64,000 nucleotides of DNA from Opeltia flavorubescens. Lineage: Eukaryota > Ascomycota > Lecanoromycetes > Teloschistales > Teloschistaceae. A program made the position numbers and the translations under genes. Below are positions 1 to 12,048 of the stretch, piece after piece; the stretch's first letter is position 1, and each line of letters starts with the position of its first letter. Under the pieces are notes generated by a model, which ran no database searches, was not told the DNA's origin, and saw only the letters and a program-made list of their open reading frames with translations. The stretch spans positions 806,563 through 870,562 of the forward strand of contig KE546982.1 in NCBI GenBank assembly GCA_000442125.1, read 5' to 3'.

Positions 1-600
1 CGCCGCTTTCATTCCACCGAGCTTCTGGAGGAGATACGATGCCGATGGATTCACTGCCGGAAACGGGGGAGATGGCAGAATGGCGGCATAGACAAGGGNA
101 GAAATTACTTATTTTATTAAGGAGACTATAAAGGACGAGAAAGGAGTTTATAATAGGAAGAATAGGGTCAGAAACTCTCAACGATAGGCCGGATGGAAGA
201 GAAACAGGTTGCAGGAGTCGGAGGAGGAAGATCACGGTTAGCCTTCGTATTTGTGATAGTTGTTGTAGAAGGAGATCTGCTGGGGTTGCTTGCACGACGG
301 GCGGTATAGCAATCGACTATTAGGAGAAGCAGACGAGTCTATGCAGGCTAGTGCGTTTGTAGAACGGATGGGGATGTATCTCTGTTAATGGAATGCTCTA
401 CCATGACATCACTGATCTAAATCCTCGAGCAGTCAATCCATCCCCCGAGACCAGCTTTCAGGGCCTCTCTTGCTCTCGGTGCTTCTTCTGACCCACCTGT
501 CTTTTGTCCAGCACGTCATTCAACCAGCACTGAAATCCTATCCCGTTCACCGATTCAGCTGTTATGGCAGAACCCACAAAGGAGCCTTGCCCGCCGGAAT
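1..600. other. No supported gene
   Basis: Normal base composition with one N at 99. No reading frame with protein-like content was found on either strand. This may be the edge of a gene lying outside the window or decayed sequence. Confidence 0.4.
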
Positions 601-609
601 GTGCTTAAA

Positions 610-1245
610 GCTTGCGACCGCCGCGTTTACTCGGGCCTGCTTTCCTCGCGGAACATGAGCGGAGAGTGGCTTTACTCCGGTTACCGCGCTGCTTTAGGGC
701 CTCGTGCATCGCGGCTGAGCCGAACGTCTTGTGTTCGAGACATCCAGATATCTTTTATAGTCTGCTTCCTCTTAGTCTCTGACATGGCTTTGAACTCAGT
801 ACTAAAGGAATGATTGAGGAGAGTGGATTTGCTTGTCGACTGCGATTCGAAGGCGGAGATAAGATGGCAGTTAAAGCCAGCAGAACCGACTTTTCAAAGG
901 ATAGATAGGTTAGACTCTGCAGGAAACTTAAGAGGATGGTAATATAACCTCCACTCTGCTGGAGCTCGTATTCATGGCATTTGTCGAGGAGATCGCGCTT
1001 CATATCGCGATGCTTGTCGCTGCCCTTATCTATAAGTCAGCATGTTACACTAAGAAAGATTGACGTGAAAGAATATACTTGAATGAGGTTTTGTTAACAT
1101 CTCTGGCCCATGCCTCCACCGATAGGTGGCCCTCGTTACCCGCAGACCATCTCGAGAAGCAAGAGAATGCAGCCTTGTTCTTGGCTGCCTGAAACTGGCG
1201 CTGGATCGACTCCCCAACCTGCAAGTCAAGTTTTAATCCGAACAA
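610..1245 (-). pseudogene. Degenerate coding remnant, minus strand
   Basis: Three consecutive minus-strand stretches read like protein but lie in different frames. One from about 1215 to 1108 includes SRWSAGNEGHLSVEAWARD. A second near 1030-950 includes DKHRDMKRDLLDKCHEYEL. A third from about 870 to 680 includes [17 protein letters not shown] strong 3' splice context (branch CTGAC followed by TTATAG, minus strand, about 1050-1030) lies between the first two, so part of the frame change may be an intron. Other joins need stops or shifts. The family is not recognised. It may be a decayed gene or a real gene whose exon structure I cannot resolve; direction and coding nature are inferred only from amino-acid texture. 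Confidence 0.3.
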
Positions 1246-1376
1246 ACACCCTTATAGATCTCCAATTCAAACTCTCAACTCCAATCACCCGCCAAGCATC
1301 CCCATCTCCTCCCCCGTCAACACAGACTGCAAACCTCCTCAGTCCCTTCAAACCCCTTCACTCCTCCTCAGCCTCG

Positions 1377-1812
1377 TCACTCCTCCTCAACCTCACTTCT
1401 CCTCATCCTCCTCAACCTCGTCGGCGTCGCCGCAATACTCTCCCTCGTCGGCTTGAAAAAACTCCGCTTCGCCACCATATTCACCTCATTCGGCAACGCC
1501 ACAATAACATTCTTATCGCTCCCATACATGAAATCGTCCGCTTTCACCTCCTCCTCATACCTCTTGGTCGTATACGTATCCACCTTCTTATCGAGCACTG
1601 TTCGAAAAAAAAGAGGAATTTAAAAAAAAACAAGGGTTGCACTCGGATGGACGAGTCGTACTCGCAAGTGAAATGAATCGGAGCATGAAGTACTGTTTCC
1701 AGATCGCCGCATAGGTGTTACAAAGTCGAGTAATGCCCCTGAAGAATACATATAGAAATGGGTCCTTGCCAGAAAACTTGTCCTCAGCGCCAAAGACATT
1801 GGGTATCGTCAT
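1377..1812 (-). CDS. Two-exon gene of unknown function, 123 aa
   Basis: Exon 1 is 1812-1662 and exon 2 is 1597-1377. The 64-bp intron has a GTACGA donor and a pyrimidine-rich CAG acceptor. The phase-1 junction keeps the frame open across both exons, which is the main support; the branch point is weak. The product is hydrophilic and ends in an Arg-rich then Glu-rich tail (RLRRMRRSEVEEE). Exon 1 includes FGAEDKFSGKDPFLYVFFRG and exon 2 includes YGSDKNVIVALPNEVNM. The same frame stays open upstream of the ATG through RPMYLRPERTIAGWED to a TAG, so the true start may be further 5' and that TAG could be a mutated codon. No family recognised. It may be part of a longer gene covering 2332-1377. Confidence 0.42.
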
Positions 1813-1882
1813 CTAATCTTCCCACCCTGCGATGGTACGTTCGGGCCTGAGATACATCGGACGGATGACATAGCGCCAGGTG

Positions 1883-2113
1883 CTACGGGTTTGAAGGATG
1901 ACAAAGCTCGATCCACACATGCTCGATTGCTTGCGTGCCCATGCCATCGAAGACGTCAACATCGACCTTGGACGCTGCTTGGATATACCGTGTAGCCATC
2001 GATCCGGTAGTGGCCGGATGCGGCTGGTTCAGCTGGGTATATTGTGGTCGAGGACTTGGGCCGTGTCGTTCGGTTGGAAGGACGCCGAGAGATGTCACGC
2101 AATGCGTGACCAA
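1883..2113 (-). pseudogene. Possible upstream exon or remnant, minus strand
   Basis: A minus-strand open stretch of 76 codons with protein-like content near its end, including VDVDVFDGMGTQAIEHVWIE. It stops just before the gene at 1812-1377 on the same strand and may be an upstream exon of it, but no clean splice joins the frames. The overlapping plus-strand frames look less protein-like. Function unknown. Confidence 0.25.
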
Positions 2114-2360
2114 CCAAGGTGGGATTCCCGATGATGGAAAGACCGTGGTCTATCGCCTTTAGTTGGGACTTCAGGATTTTCTGCGTGATCATGAACATAC
2201 CATCATGATGTTGAAAAGGTAAAGTGTGAATGAAGATTGGTTGTGCCGGAAGGCATGGCTACATACATGAAACTAGATGGCGGGAGAATTCGATAGCGAC
2301 TGGGGCAGTCGCGACCGGGTCCACCTCGTTCTTATGACAGGTTGCGGTAGAGGATAGGTT

Positions 2361-2655
2361 TGTGCGGAAGGTGTGGAGGGTGAGGGGAATGAGGGAGACG
2401 GTGTGGAGGGTTATTGCGGTGTCGGTAAGGGAGGTTGTTCGGGCTTCGATGCGGTTGGCGAGGGGGGATGGGGAGGCAGGGAAGGGGAGGTCTTGTCGGG
2501 TTCGGGAGCGGGGTTTGGGGTGTGGTTGTGGTTGTGATGGAGGAGAGAATTGTGCGGAGGGTGTATAGGGTGGGAGGGATGGGTGGATGAGTGTAAAGGA
2601 TAGTTGTGGTATTGGTGAGGGAGGTGGTTTGGGCTTCGATGCGATCGGCGACGAT
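2361..2655 (-). repeat. Diverged 190-bp tandem duplication, Pro/Thr-rich on minus strand
   Basis: Two adjacent copies offset by 190 bp. TGTGCGGAAGGTGTGG at 2361 matches TGTGCGGAGGGTGTAT at 2551, and the GGGCTTCGATGCG block at 2441 matches 2631. The plus strand is strikingly G-rich and C-poor. Read on the minus strand, both copies give a related peptide (DRIEAQTTSLTNTTTILYTH and NRIEARTTSLTDTAITLHTV), but in frames one base apart because 190 is not a multiple of 3. This suggests duplication of a coding segment followed by an indel or loss of selection. Open frame 2739-2332 covers it. Product unknown. Confidence 0.6.
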
Positions 2656-2784
2656 GGGGGGAGGGGAGGATACCGGGTTGGGGCAAGCGTGCGAGAAGCT
2701 TAATACAAACCCGGTCGTTGGTGAGACCATGATGGTCATCCGCTATGGTGCACCTTCTGCCCGTTAGCGTCCTGAACATCGAGA

Positions 2785-3366
2785 TTATGGATGCCCAAAG
2801 CTGATCGTGATAAGAACAAACCTTGGAATCAGCGATATTTTGTGGACTGGGATAGCATCAACATCCAAGTCGTGAATTTTCCAGATCTTGAAAGGCAACG
2901 AAAGGTCATCCAGGCCTGGCAAATTCGCTTTACTGATGTCTAGGGCCACAGGCCATCTGGCCAAAACGGAAAGACGGGCCACGACGCGCCCGTGACATGG
3001 GGGATCTCTGCGAGTGGGAGTGAACCAAACCACGTTGAAGCAGACATCAATTTCTGAGTTGGAGTCCCTGATTCGGTTGCTCCCGAGGGACAAGGGGCCT
3101 CGAGAAATCCACGTTTCTCCGCAGTCGCTGGCGGTGAATGAATACAGTGGCTTCCGGTCATGAACCTGCTCGTATGCTCCCCGGGTACCCTCGAAAGCTC
3201 CACAGTCGGCGCTAGTTCCAAGATGATTTGGCAGCAATTGATGGTCCTGTTGCGAAGCTGGCATCTCGGGCCAGGCAGGTGCACAATCTGCGTCGGATTC
3301 ATGGAGGTTGATGATTGTGAGGGCGATGACCGTTGTGCGTAGACTGTGGGCTGGGGGATACATCAT
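2785..3366 (-). CDS. Possible small secreted protein, about 193 aa
   Basis: A single uninterrupted minus-strand frame from ATG 3366 to a TAA at 2785, with balanced composition and normal GC. A second in-frame ATG follows directly. The N-terminus is short, carries one Arg and then a hydrophobic run (TTVIALTII), and is followed by the first Cys and Ala/Pro-rich sequence. This could be a weak signal peptide. Five cysteines are spread through the mature part (DADC, ADCG, SDCG, DVCF, PPCH). It does not match a family I recognise. A subtelomeric, small, Cys-containing product fits an effector-like protein, but that is inference. The last nine residues lie beyond a possible intron donor, so the C-terminus may be different. 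Confidence 0.45.
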   Translation of the reverse strand: MMYPPAHSLRTTVIALTIINLHESDADCAPAWPEMPASQQDHQLLPNHLGTSADCGAFEGTRGAYEQVHDRKPLYSFTASDCGETWISRGPLSLGSNRIRDSNSEIDVCFNVVWFTPTRRDPPCHGRVVARLSVLARWPVALDISKANLPGLDDLSLPFKIWKIHDLDVDAIPVHKISLIPRFVLITISFGHP

Positions 3367-3372
3367 TGGCAA

Positions 3373-4301
3373 TCATGTATGCTGTATGCTGTGCAGGGGA
3401 CGATTCCCGATGTGGATGGCGAACTGCGTGAGTCCTGGCTGTACGTTCATGGCCATTTGCGTGGAAGGTGGGAGCATTGGTTTAGAAGCTCTTCGTAAAT
3501 GGATAAGAAGTTCTTTCCCGGTTGTCTCATGAGTGCGCTATAGCTGATTGCCACGTTTCTTAATTGAAAAGGACTATGTTGGACAGGCAACACCAAGACA
3601 ACAGTGCCGGCAGGTGGTGTTTGGCGCGAACTGGAATGTATCTTTGGATTTGCTTGGGAACGATGACGTAATCCCGGAGTTAACGGCTTTTATTTCGGTA
3701 CAATTCAATAAAATGAACGCTTCTAACAGCTTGAAGGCCGTAGGTTAGCGACTCCGCGCGCATGGTTTGGCTCCTCCCGTGGTCAGATATCATTATATGA
3801 CGCATCAGTCTCACTACAATGCTCGGACTCAACCTTCAAGGATAAGATATGAACTTAACACGAGCGTACGATTCCAGATAAGACCCGAGGCTGTCAAGCA
3901 CAATCATCCAAGGGAATGGGATCAGAGCAGACTGCGGGACTTGAAAGTACGACTTCGCTATTAGTCACAGAGCCGTGGCTCGTGAAGGCGATATCGCGGC
4001 GCTATTTCTTCCATGAATGCCGATGTTGCCCGGAAACATCCTTGTCCGACACACAGCTACATTGACACGTTCTTGCCTGCCATGCACCATACCCGGCTGA
4101 GAGCTCTCAATCCGAATACAATCTAATCATCTCGATTTGTCGTTGTATTGTTGGTCGTTGATGTCGTGAGTAGCCGGCAGCCGCGCGTCAACCGTGGGGT
4201 CGCGGGGTAGATGTGATGTATTCATTCACTAATGTTTGTCGATTGCAATTACGGCCGAATCCTCCACGATCCCCATATTCATTCATATTTATTACTACAA
4301 G
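3373..4301. promoter_or_regulatory. Intergenic region between divergent genes
   Basis: About 930 bp between the minus gene starting at 3366 and the plus gene starting at 4302, so it would hold both promoters. Short open frames are present (for example a 66-codon stretch near 3548) but have no ATG start or recognisable content. No clear TATA element was identified; AT-rich tracts lie just before ATG 4302. Confidence 0.35.
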
Positions 4302-5997
4302 ATGAGTGAACCATCACATGACGTCTCCGATCGGAGTGATGGAACAGCGTCTGTATCTGGTTCAGCACTTGCATCTGCATCCACAAACGATCAACTCCAG
4401 CCAGATGGCGATTTGTCTTCAGAATGGACTTTAATTGGTAAGGACGCTCTACGATCACTCACCTTATATCCTGACCTGATAATCCATCCGCAAAAATCTG
4501 CAGAGCCCAATCTTTCGCTTCATCCGACTCTTACCACTAATCTCAGCCATCCCGCAATTGACATTGACCAAGCACGTTCCACCAGCCCAATCGCACCTCA
4601 AGCAGACTTGGCTTCTCATCATCCATTCAACCGCAAGCGTAACGCATCGGCTACGCTCTCACCAGAAGTTCAACCAGCCACCTCACCTGAAATTCATCCA
4701 ACAGCGTCACAGATTCAACTACGCAAAGAACTCAACGAGCAGGATATTGCATTTGGCGAGTACATCGTGAGTACCTCTTCCAAAGAAGTGCATTTATCTT
4801 TCGCTTCCCCTAGTCGGTCGCTTCTCGTCACCATGCAGCTGACTCTTCCAGGCTCGGGTGACATCAGCTGAGGAGAACTTTGACAGCAGCACCGACGACA
4901 ACTCCGACACGGAAAGTCTCCAGAGCGAAGATATGACCACCAATCCAGAAACCATCCGTCAAGAACTCGCAGAAAACTTCATGTTCATTGGCTCCGGTTA
5001 TCTGAATGACCCAGTGAACGCCGAGTTTAGGGAGAAGATCATGAAAGTTATGAAGTCCGATCGGAAGTCTGTTGTCAGTGAAGAGGAACAAATGGATTTC
5101 GATCTCAATTACAAGACCTACAAGCTTGCCAACGAAGCAACTCTCTCTTTCATGCTTGTGCCAATTATGATGAAGCCCAGCCTTACCGCCCAGGACGTTG
5201 ACAACGAAGGCCAACCTTTTGGCGAATTTAAGACGCGAGGGTTCATCCAGCAAGGCGTCATCACTTCGGTCAATCGGGATTTCAAAGCATACTGCCTGCC
5301 ACATCGTCTTATGAACTTGACCAATGTACCGGAGAATATGGTTAAAGAACACTACGACAAAACCAAAGCCTTGACGACCCCGAGGCCGGATTTTGCGTAC
5401 GGTATTAGTGAAGACAAGTTACCCAAAGAGCCATCTCATATCCTCGTTTCGAAGGACCTTAGGGAGATACTCGCAACAACTCCAACGCGCGACGTCTTCC
5501 TGATTTGGGAAAATAAATCGGGTGGTGGTATTCTGATGGTGTCAGAGAATCAAGCTCTGCGCGATGTTGCTGTGGTCATCTATGCTAAGCGCAAACTACA
5601 CCGACGCACCGGTCGCGCTGATACCCCCGGCATTGATACGGATACTTTCATTTACGCGGCCACCAACGACAATGGGCGCCTAGACTTCTGGGTGGGTTAC
5701 GCTTGGCTGCCTGAGGACCTCTCGCGCGTGGAGTTCCACATGGAGAAGATAGGATCGATCGATTTCAAGCTCAACGAAGTGGAAAAAGACGCAAAGTTGC
5801 TCGCCGGTATTCGCAAACCCTTGCACAACATCATCGAGTGGGGATCGATCACCAGAATGCCGGCGTTGCAGCGGTTCTACGATGACCTTTGGGATTCTGA
5901 AGCTGAGGTATTCGAGCGCTCATTGGAGAAGGCGAGGGAGGCGGCAGCGAAGGCTGAGGCAGAGGGGAAAGGTGGGAAGAGGAAGAAGATGGGTTGA
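4302..5997 (+). CDS. PD-(D/E)XK nuclease-like fungal protein (DUF7924-like), two exons, 536 aa
   Basis: Exon 1 is 4302-4766 and exon 2 is 4852-5997. The 85-bp intron has a GTGAGT donor, CTGAC branch at 4839-4843 and CAG acceptor. It is phase 0 and the frame stays open throughout. The ATG at 4302 is the first in frame and has A at -3. Residues 1-155 are Ser/Thr/Pro-rich and probably disordered. Residues 160-180 are acidic. The C-terminal half resembles the fungal PD-(D/E)XK-fold proteins: PDFAYG (D335) is followed by FLIWENKSGG, giving E375-x-K377, and then ENQALRD with Q389. This matches the D...ExK...Q order expected of the nuclease core. The end is basic (GKGGKRKKMG), a possible nuclear signal. 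The molecular role of these fungal proteins is unsettled; nuclease activity is inferred from the motif only. No premature stop or RIP damage is seen, unlike most neighbours. Confidence 0.75.
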
Positions 5998-7440
5998 ACG
6001 ATAGACTTTGGGGCAGGCTTCACCATCATGCTGTAGATTGAGATACGATACAATGAGAACCATGCTGAGATTTTTGAATTTGCAATTGAATCGCTCAGCG
6101 CTATGCAGCTTGCACCAGTTACTTTCAGCTGGGTGAAACCACTGGTCGACCCGATCGTTAAACGTCTTCCACAACGCGGCTTCCTCCAGGCTATGCCTCC
6201 ACGGTGAACCCAGAATTCATTTTTCTAGACCGAGGTTTCCAACATTGTGTCCATGATAGCGATCCTGCATTTGCTAATTTTCGAATCTTAGGAGACGCAA
6301 CAACAGCGTGTTGGCGCATTAGATCGAATGATTATGTAGATTGCATCCGAGCGTATCCGGAGACCTACGCGGAAGAAGATTCTAAAGCCCGCTAGGATTT
6401 GAGCTCTACACATATTCTATAAACCTCTGAAGCAGATATATCGACTTCTCTAGCTTCTGTACCCGATTAAGAGTTGCAATCATGCAAGTGATAGGAGGTT
6501 CTTGGGATCTCGACATGCGCGAGTGTTACGAAAGTCAGTGCGTAGGTCTGCATTTCAGGGGGAAACTCAAGAGAAAGAGAGCTCGACAACTTTGTTCTCC
6601 TGTTTCCTTGCGGAGAATTGATCTGCTCATTCAAATTTATCGATAAAGAATCATCTGACGTATACATCTGCTGAACTATATAACTATTGCACTGTCTCGG
6701 GGGCCTGTTGATGGAGATTTTCAATCTGGTCAGCTACTGGGGAGTTAAAGCAATATCATATATACGAGTTTTCTTGACACTTTTCGCCCGAGTGTATATA
6801 GTCCGACGGAACCAACTTCCCCCTTGGCATTTAGCCCCCAAATGTGACATACCTGTAACGGTGCCAGCGTAAGAATCCAACCCAATTAACATAATAAGCT
6901 TATACCGCTACCATATGGGCAACACATGGCTGGGCATTTGTGTGCAGAACAGGCATCTCCATTGCATTGACAGCACCTTGAGACGGCACCTTTTGCATAT
7001 TAGTAGGTGGGTAGAGGGCCCCGTACAGAGAGTATCAAGGAGATTCATCCACTGGCTCCGGAAAGAGCACTGACAGACGATCTCGGATAAACATACGGTA
7101 CCCATCCAAACAAATTACCTTAGCAAGGTCATTAAACGCTATGTCCGGTTATAGTCTGGCGGATCCTGAATTACTATTATTCATTATATGCAAATCTTCG
7201 GCTGCTGAGAGGGTCCCTCCTTAGAAAATTGAAGAGTCCAACCCTTTTCCGGTTCTCGACCAGGGAATGCGGGACAACCTGGGGATATAGAGTCCGGTCT
7301 TACTTCGGAAGATTTGCAACAGCTCTAGGTTTATAGAGCTTCAAAGAAGTATTTTTCGGAGCTCTAGAGAAAATAAAGCGTGAGAAGGATTTAAACGGTC
7401 GAAATATAAGCTATATTAGTAATATAAATACCGGTATTAA
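5998..7440. other. Gene-poor transition into the AT-rich block
   Basis: Holds the 3' flank of the 4302-5997 gene and no convincing gene. An 85-codon ATG frame on the minus strand (6724-6467) and a 63-codon plus frame (6204-6395) are open but have no recognisable content. From about 7320 the GC content drops steeply and CpA/TpG thin out, marking the edge of the RIP-affected block. Confidence 0.4.
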
Positions 7441-9360
7441 TAAGATGAATATAGAAATATAGTAGATAATTATAAACTAGAGAAAAAAAAGAATAATAAA
7501 CGATATATTTAATTTATAACTACTAGATCTCGAAAACCTGTAATTTAAAATAAATAGGCAATAAATATAAATATTTTTATTTAATAAAAGCCTCGAGTTT
7601 AAATTATTAAATACAGAAAATTATATAAAAAAAAAATATTAATCTAAAAAATAAAATATAATATAAAATCTAATTAAAACTATTAATAAAAATATAAAAA
7701 TAAAAATAATAGAATAATTCAAAAGTTTATATAAAATAGTTACTAGTTAAATAAAAATTATACTAATTTTATAGAATAATATTTATATAAAATTTATATT
7801 AATATTTTATTCTATATTTTATTTAAAAATATACTAATAATTTAATTCTATATTTTTTTTTTAATTTTACAAGATATTTTATTTTAAATATTTTTCTCGC
7901 GGTAATAAATTAAACTTTTATATAAAAATAATAAAAAAATAATTATTTATACCGCTAACGCTCGATTAAATAAAATAATCTAAATTTTATTTTTTTAATA
8001 TAGATTTATATATTATTTACGGTTTTAATTTAAATTTAGATTATAATTTTCTTAATATATAATAAATTTATAATTATAGAAATAAAATATTAAAATTTTT
8101 ATTTAATATTATAATTATATTTTATATATATATAAAAGCTGATTGTATCGAGGATATAATTATATAATATTTAAATTGTCGAAATTATTAATTTAAGGCG
8201 TATTATAATATTTTATTATATAATATTTATATTAAATTCGATAATTTTTTATTTAATTATTTATATTAAAAATTAATATTTAAAATTTAATAATTATAAT
8301 AATATAATAATATAAAATATAATTTATTAGAAATAATAATAATATAAAAATAGAAAAAAAAAATCGAAATCCAGAAAAAATAATAATATAAATTATAATA
8401 ATATAGAATTTTAATAGTTATTATTCGATTTTTAGAAATTATAAAACGATAAATATAATCAATTAATATTAGAATCTATACTATAATATTAATTATTAAA
8501 AGTTTTTAAAATAGAAAATATTAATATTATTTACTAAATCAATAAAATAATAGCTATTAAAAAAATTAAAATAATTAATATTATTAAAAAATCGATTTAT
8601 AAATACTATAACTTTAATTCTTTTATTAAATATTCTAGCTATTTAAATAATATTCAAGGTTTTTATTATATTCTATCCGATATTTTTCTACAATTATTTA
8701 ATAATAGTATATTTAATTAAAAATTTTAAAATTATTAAATAAAAAAACCGAATTATAATCTAGTTATTAAATTTTTTAAAAAATAATTTCTTTTTTTAAT
8801 AAAATAAAAGATTATCGATTTAATAAATATTAATATATAATTAAAAAATTTTAATTTTATTTATAGAAATTTAAAATTTTCGAATTTATTTTTCGATAAT
8901 AAAAATTATTATTTTCGATTTTAATAGAATAATAAGTATTAAAAAAAATTTCGAAGATTTACCGCCGCTATATATAAGATTTTTAAACGATAAAAAAAAT
9001 AAATATCGAAATATATATAGTTATTACGGATTTCGAACGAAATAATTTACTATTAACTCTATTATTTATTTTATTATTCGAGGGTTCGAGTTTTATAATA
9101 ATAACTAGCTTGAAAAAAATTATAATATTAAAATTATAAATTTTTTTTTATATAAATATTTTTTCTATAATTAATAAATACAAGATAGATTATATTATTC
9201 TTCGAAATTAAAAAAATAAATATTTAAATATTATTAATTTATATAATAAATTATTGTAAATTTATTATATTATTAATAATTATAATTTTATTAGTTTTTA
9301 ATTTAATTTTATTAAAATAAAATAATTATTTTAAAGGAATACTATTAATAAATATTTTAA

Positions 9361-9658
9361 TATAATATATTAGATATAATCAAACCAATTTAGAAGCGTA
9401 AACTATTATAAAAAAACTACCTATAATATATATATTCAGATATATTAAAGAACTAACTTTTATTTTTTAATATAAAATAAAGGGGAATTGTTATATACCT
9501 AAAAATATATTTATTTTATACTAGGTAGTAATTATTTAAACAATTTTATTTAGGCTTTTTAAAAGGCCCGCTATACTAGTAATTTAATATATTATTTCTA
9601 TTATATAGTTTCTACCTAGAATTAAAATATTAACTATTTTTATAGCTTAATAGTAATA
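9361..9658 (-). repeat. 3' LTR of the Gypsy-type element
   Basis: Matches 18240-18537 along its whole length in the same orientation, for example AAAAGGCCCG at 9561 against 18440 and the ACTAGTAATTTAATATATTA region. Differences between the two are almost all C/T or G/A, as RIP produces. It is the 3' LTR because the internal genes are on the minus strand. Confidence 0.85.
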
Positions 9659-9661
9659 ATT

Positions 9662-9677
9662 ACCTCTTTTTTTAAAA
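9662..9677 (-). other. Probable polypurine tract
   Basis: On the minus strand this reads TTTTAAAAAAAGAGGT, directly upstream of the left LTR in element orientation. Plus-strand DNA synthesis of LTR retrotransposons is primed here. The position fits; poly-A runs are common in this block, so the call is contextual. Confidence 0.5.
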
Positions 9678-12048
9678 TATTAACTTTAGTATTAAAATTT
9701 AAAAGTAATTTAAACTATTCGAAATATTTAAATAAATACTTATTAAAAACCGTTTAAAATCTAATAAAAAAAAGAAAAAAAAAATTATTTATATTAATAC
9801 TATCAACTATAAAAAATATTACTAGTTTTTATTATTTTTCTATTATTAAAATTCCGTTAAAAGCCTATTAAAAGCTTATAATATTATATATACTTTTATA
9901 AATAGAAAAAAAGTAAAAAAAATATTATATTATTATTATAGTTAAAAGGTTAAAAACTCTTTTTTATTGAATATATAAACTTTACTCTAGTATAATATAA
10001 ATAGGGCTAGTAATTGTACTAATAGATAAATATAGGCTTTTATAAAAATTTTCCTTTTTTTCTTCTTTACTAATTATTATAGATATTATAATATTTAATA
10101 TTTTATTTAATAGTAGTAAATCTATTAATAATAAAACCTTTAAAAATATTAATACTAAATTTCTTCTATTTTTATATTTACTTTTTAATAGATAAAATTT
10201 TTATATAATAATTTAAAATTTAAATAATTATTTAAATTATAAATTTAATTAAATATAAAATTTTTATTATATAATCGTTACTTTCGCGCGCTACTAAAAA
10301 CTATATCTTTTAATAATAAAATTCTATATATATTATATCGGAAGGAATATATAAGGCCTTTATATTATATATACCGTTAAAACTATTAAAATACTCGAGG
10401 TTATTTAGTAATAAATTTACTAATATATCGATTATTTAAAATTAATTCTATTTAAATTCTTTATTTTATACGGCTAATAGTATAGAAATATTTTAAACGT
10501 ATTTAGAAATATTTAAATACTATTTAAAAATAAAACCCTATACCTTTTATAAATAAAAAACTAATAAAAATAGCTTAAAATCTTTAAATTTATAGTTAAA
10601 GTATAAGCTTAATTAATAATTAAATTAATTTACTACTAATTTATAATAATAAACTTTTATATAAAACCCGCTAGANTTTTATTAAATAGAAAAACTTTTA
10701 TTAAAAAATCCGTAATTTTAAATAATAAATATATAAGTTAAAACGGGAAAATAATATATTATATATAGATCGTTAATTATTTATATCTATAAAAGTTTAT
10801 TATTTTCTTTATTTAAATTTAAATTTATTTTTTTATAATTAAAATCTATTCGTAGATTAAAGTAAAAAATTTTTTCTAGAATTTTTAATAAGAAAGACTT
10901 TATTTTAAAATTTTAAATAATTTAATAATAGACTTTAAAAGCTTTTATAAGATTAAAAATCTTATAAATAAATTTATATATTTAATCCCGCTCGCTTTAA
11001 TAACCTTTATATAATAAATATTTTTTTATAAAAAAAGGAGGTTCGTTTAAACAGCGTGGATAGAAAAAATAAAAAAGAAAAAAAAAAATCTAAATCTATA
11101 ATATTTAATAGTAATTAAAACGAACTTTTATTATATTATAATAAATTATTCTTAAATTTTTTACTTTTAATTTATTTGTTATCGATTTATAGCTAATATA
11201 ATAAAATTTTTCTATTAAATTTTAATTAATTACTTTTAAACGGAGTATTTTTTGAAATAAAAATAGTATTTAATAATTAAAAACTTAATTAATAAAATTT
11301 AATATAATTTTTATTACTTTTTATATAATTTTTAATAATAGCCTACCGAGATTTAATACTAATTAATTTTTCCGCTAGATTTATTATTAAATTTATACTA
11401 GGGCCTTTAATATTACCCTATATACTTTTAAAAACCGATTTTTTTAATAATTTTACTTTAAACTAGTCGGTAGCTAAATAGCGTAAAATAATAGCCTATT
11501 ATATTATTTAACTCCGGCGAAAATCTTATTTAAATTTAAAATAATAATCGGTTTTTAATAATAATTTAAAAAGAGTTTTAAATAGTAGCTAGATTGATTA
11601 AAAATAATCTATTTTTATAAAAAAACCGGCCAGCCTATTAAATCTAGTATATTTATATTTATTATATTAAATTCTACTATTTTCTATTAATTTTTTTTAA
11701 TAATTATAAAACTCGGTTTTATTAAAGTTTCTAAATTTAAATATTAGAGCGCCGACCGTTATAAACTATTTATTACTATCTACCCAGCTAAATAATTTAT
11801 TAAAATTAAAAATAATTCCGGATTAAATAAAAAAATAGAAGTAATAATTATATTAGCGAGCTAAAAGAATATAAAAAAAAAAGCTAATCTAAAAGCACGA
11901 CTTAATAAAAGGTAAATATAAATTTATAATTTATTTCGATATTATAAGCTATAAATCTATATTCCGTTCTATCGCTCTTAAATTAATCTAAAATACGTAA
12001 AAATTAGTATAATAATAGAAAATAACTTTAATTATAACGCTTTAAAGG

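Noticed and set aside
1110-1676. 188-codon Arg/Pro/His-rich plus frame
   Set aside because: Antisense to the Glu/Arg-rich minus exon at 1377-1597 and built of low-complexity sequence.
3160-3532. Plus-strand frames opposite the 2785-3366 gene
   Set aside because: Shorter, overlapping, and no protein-like content.
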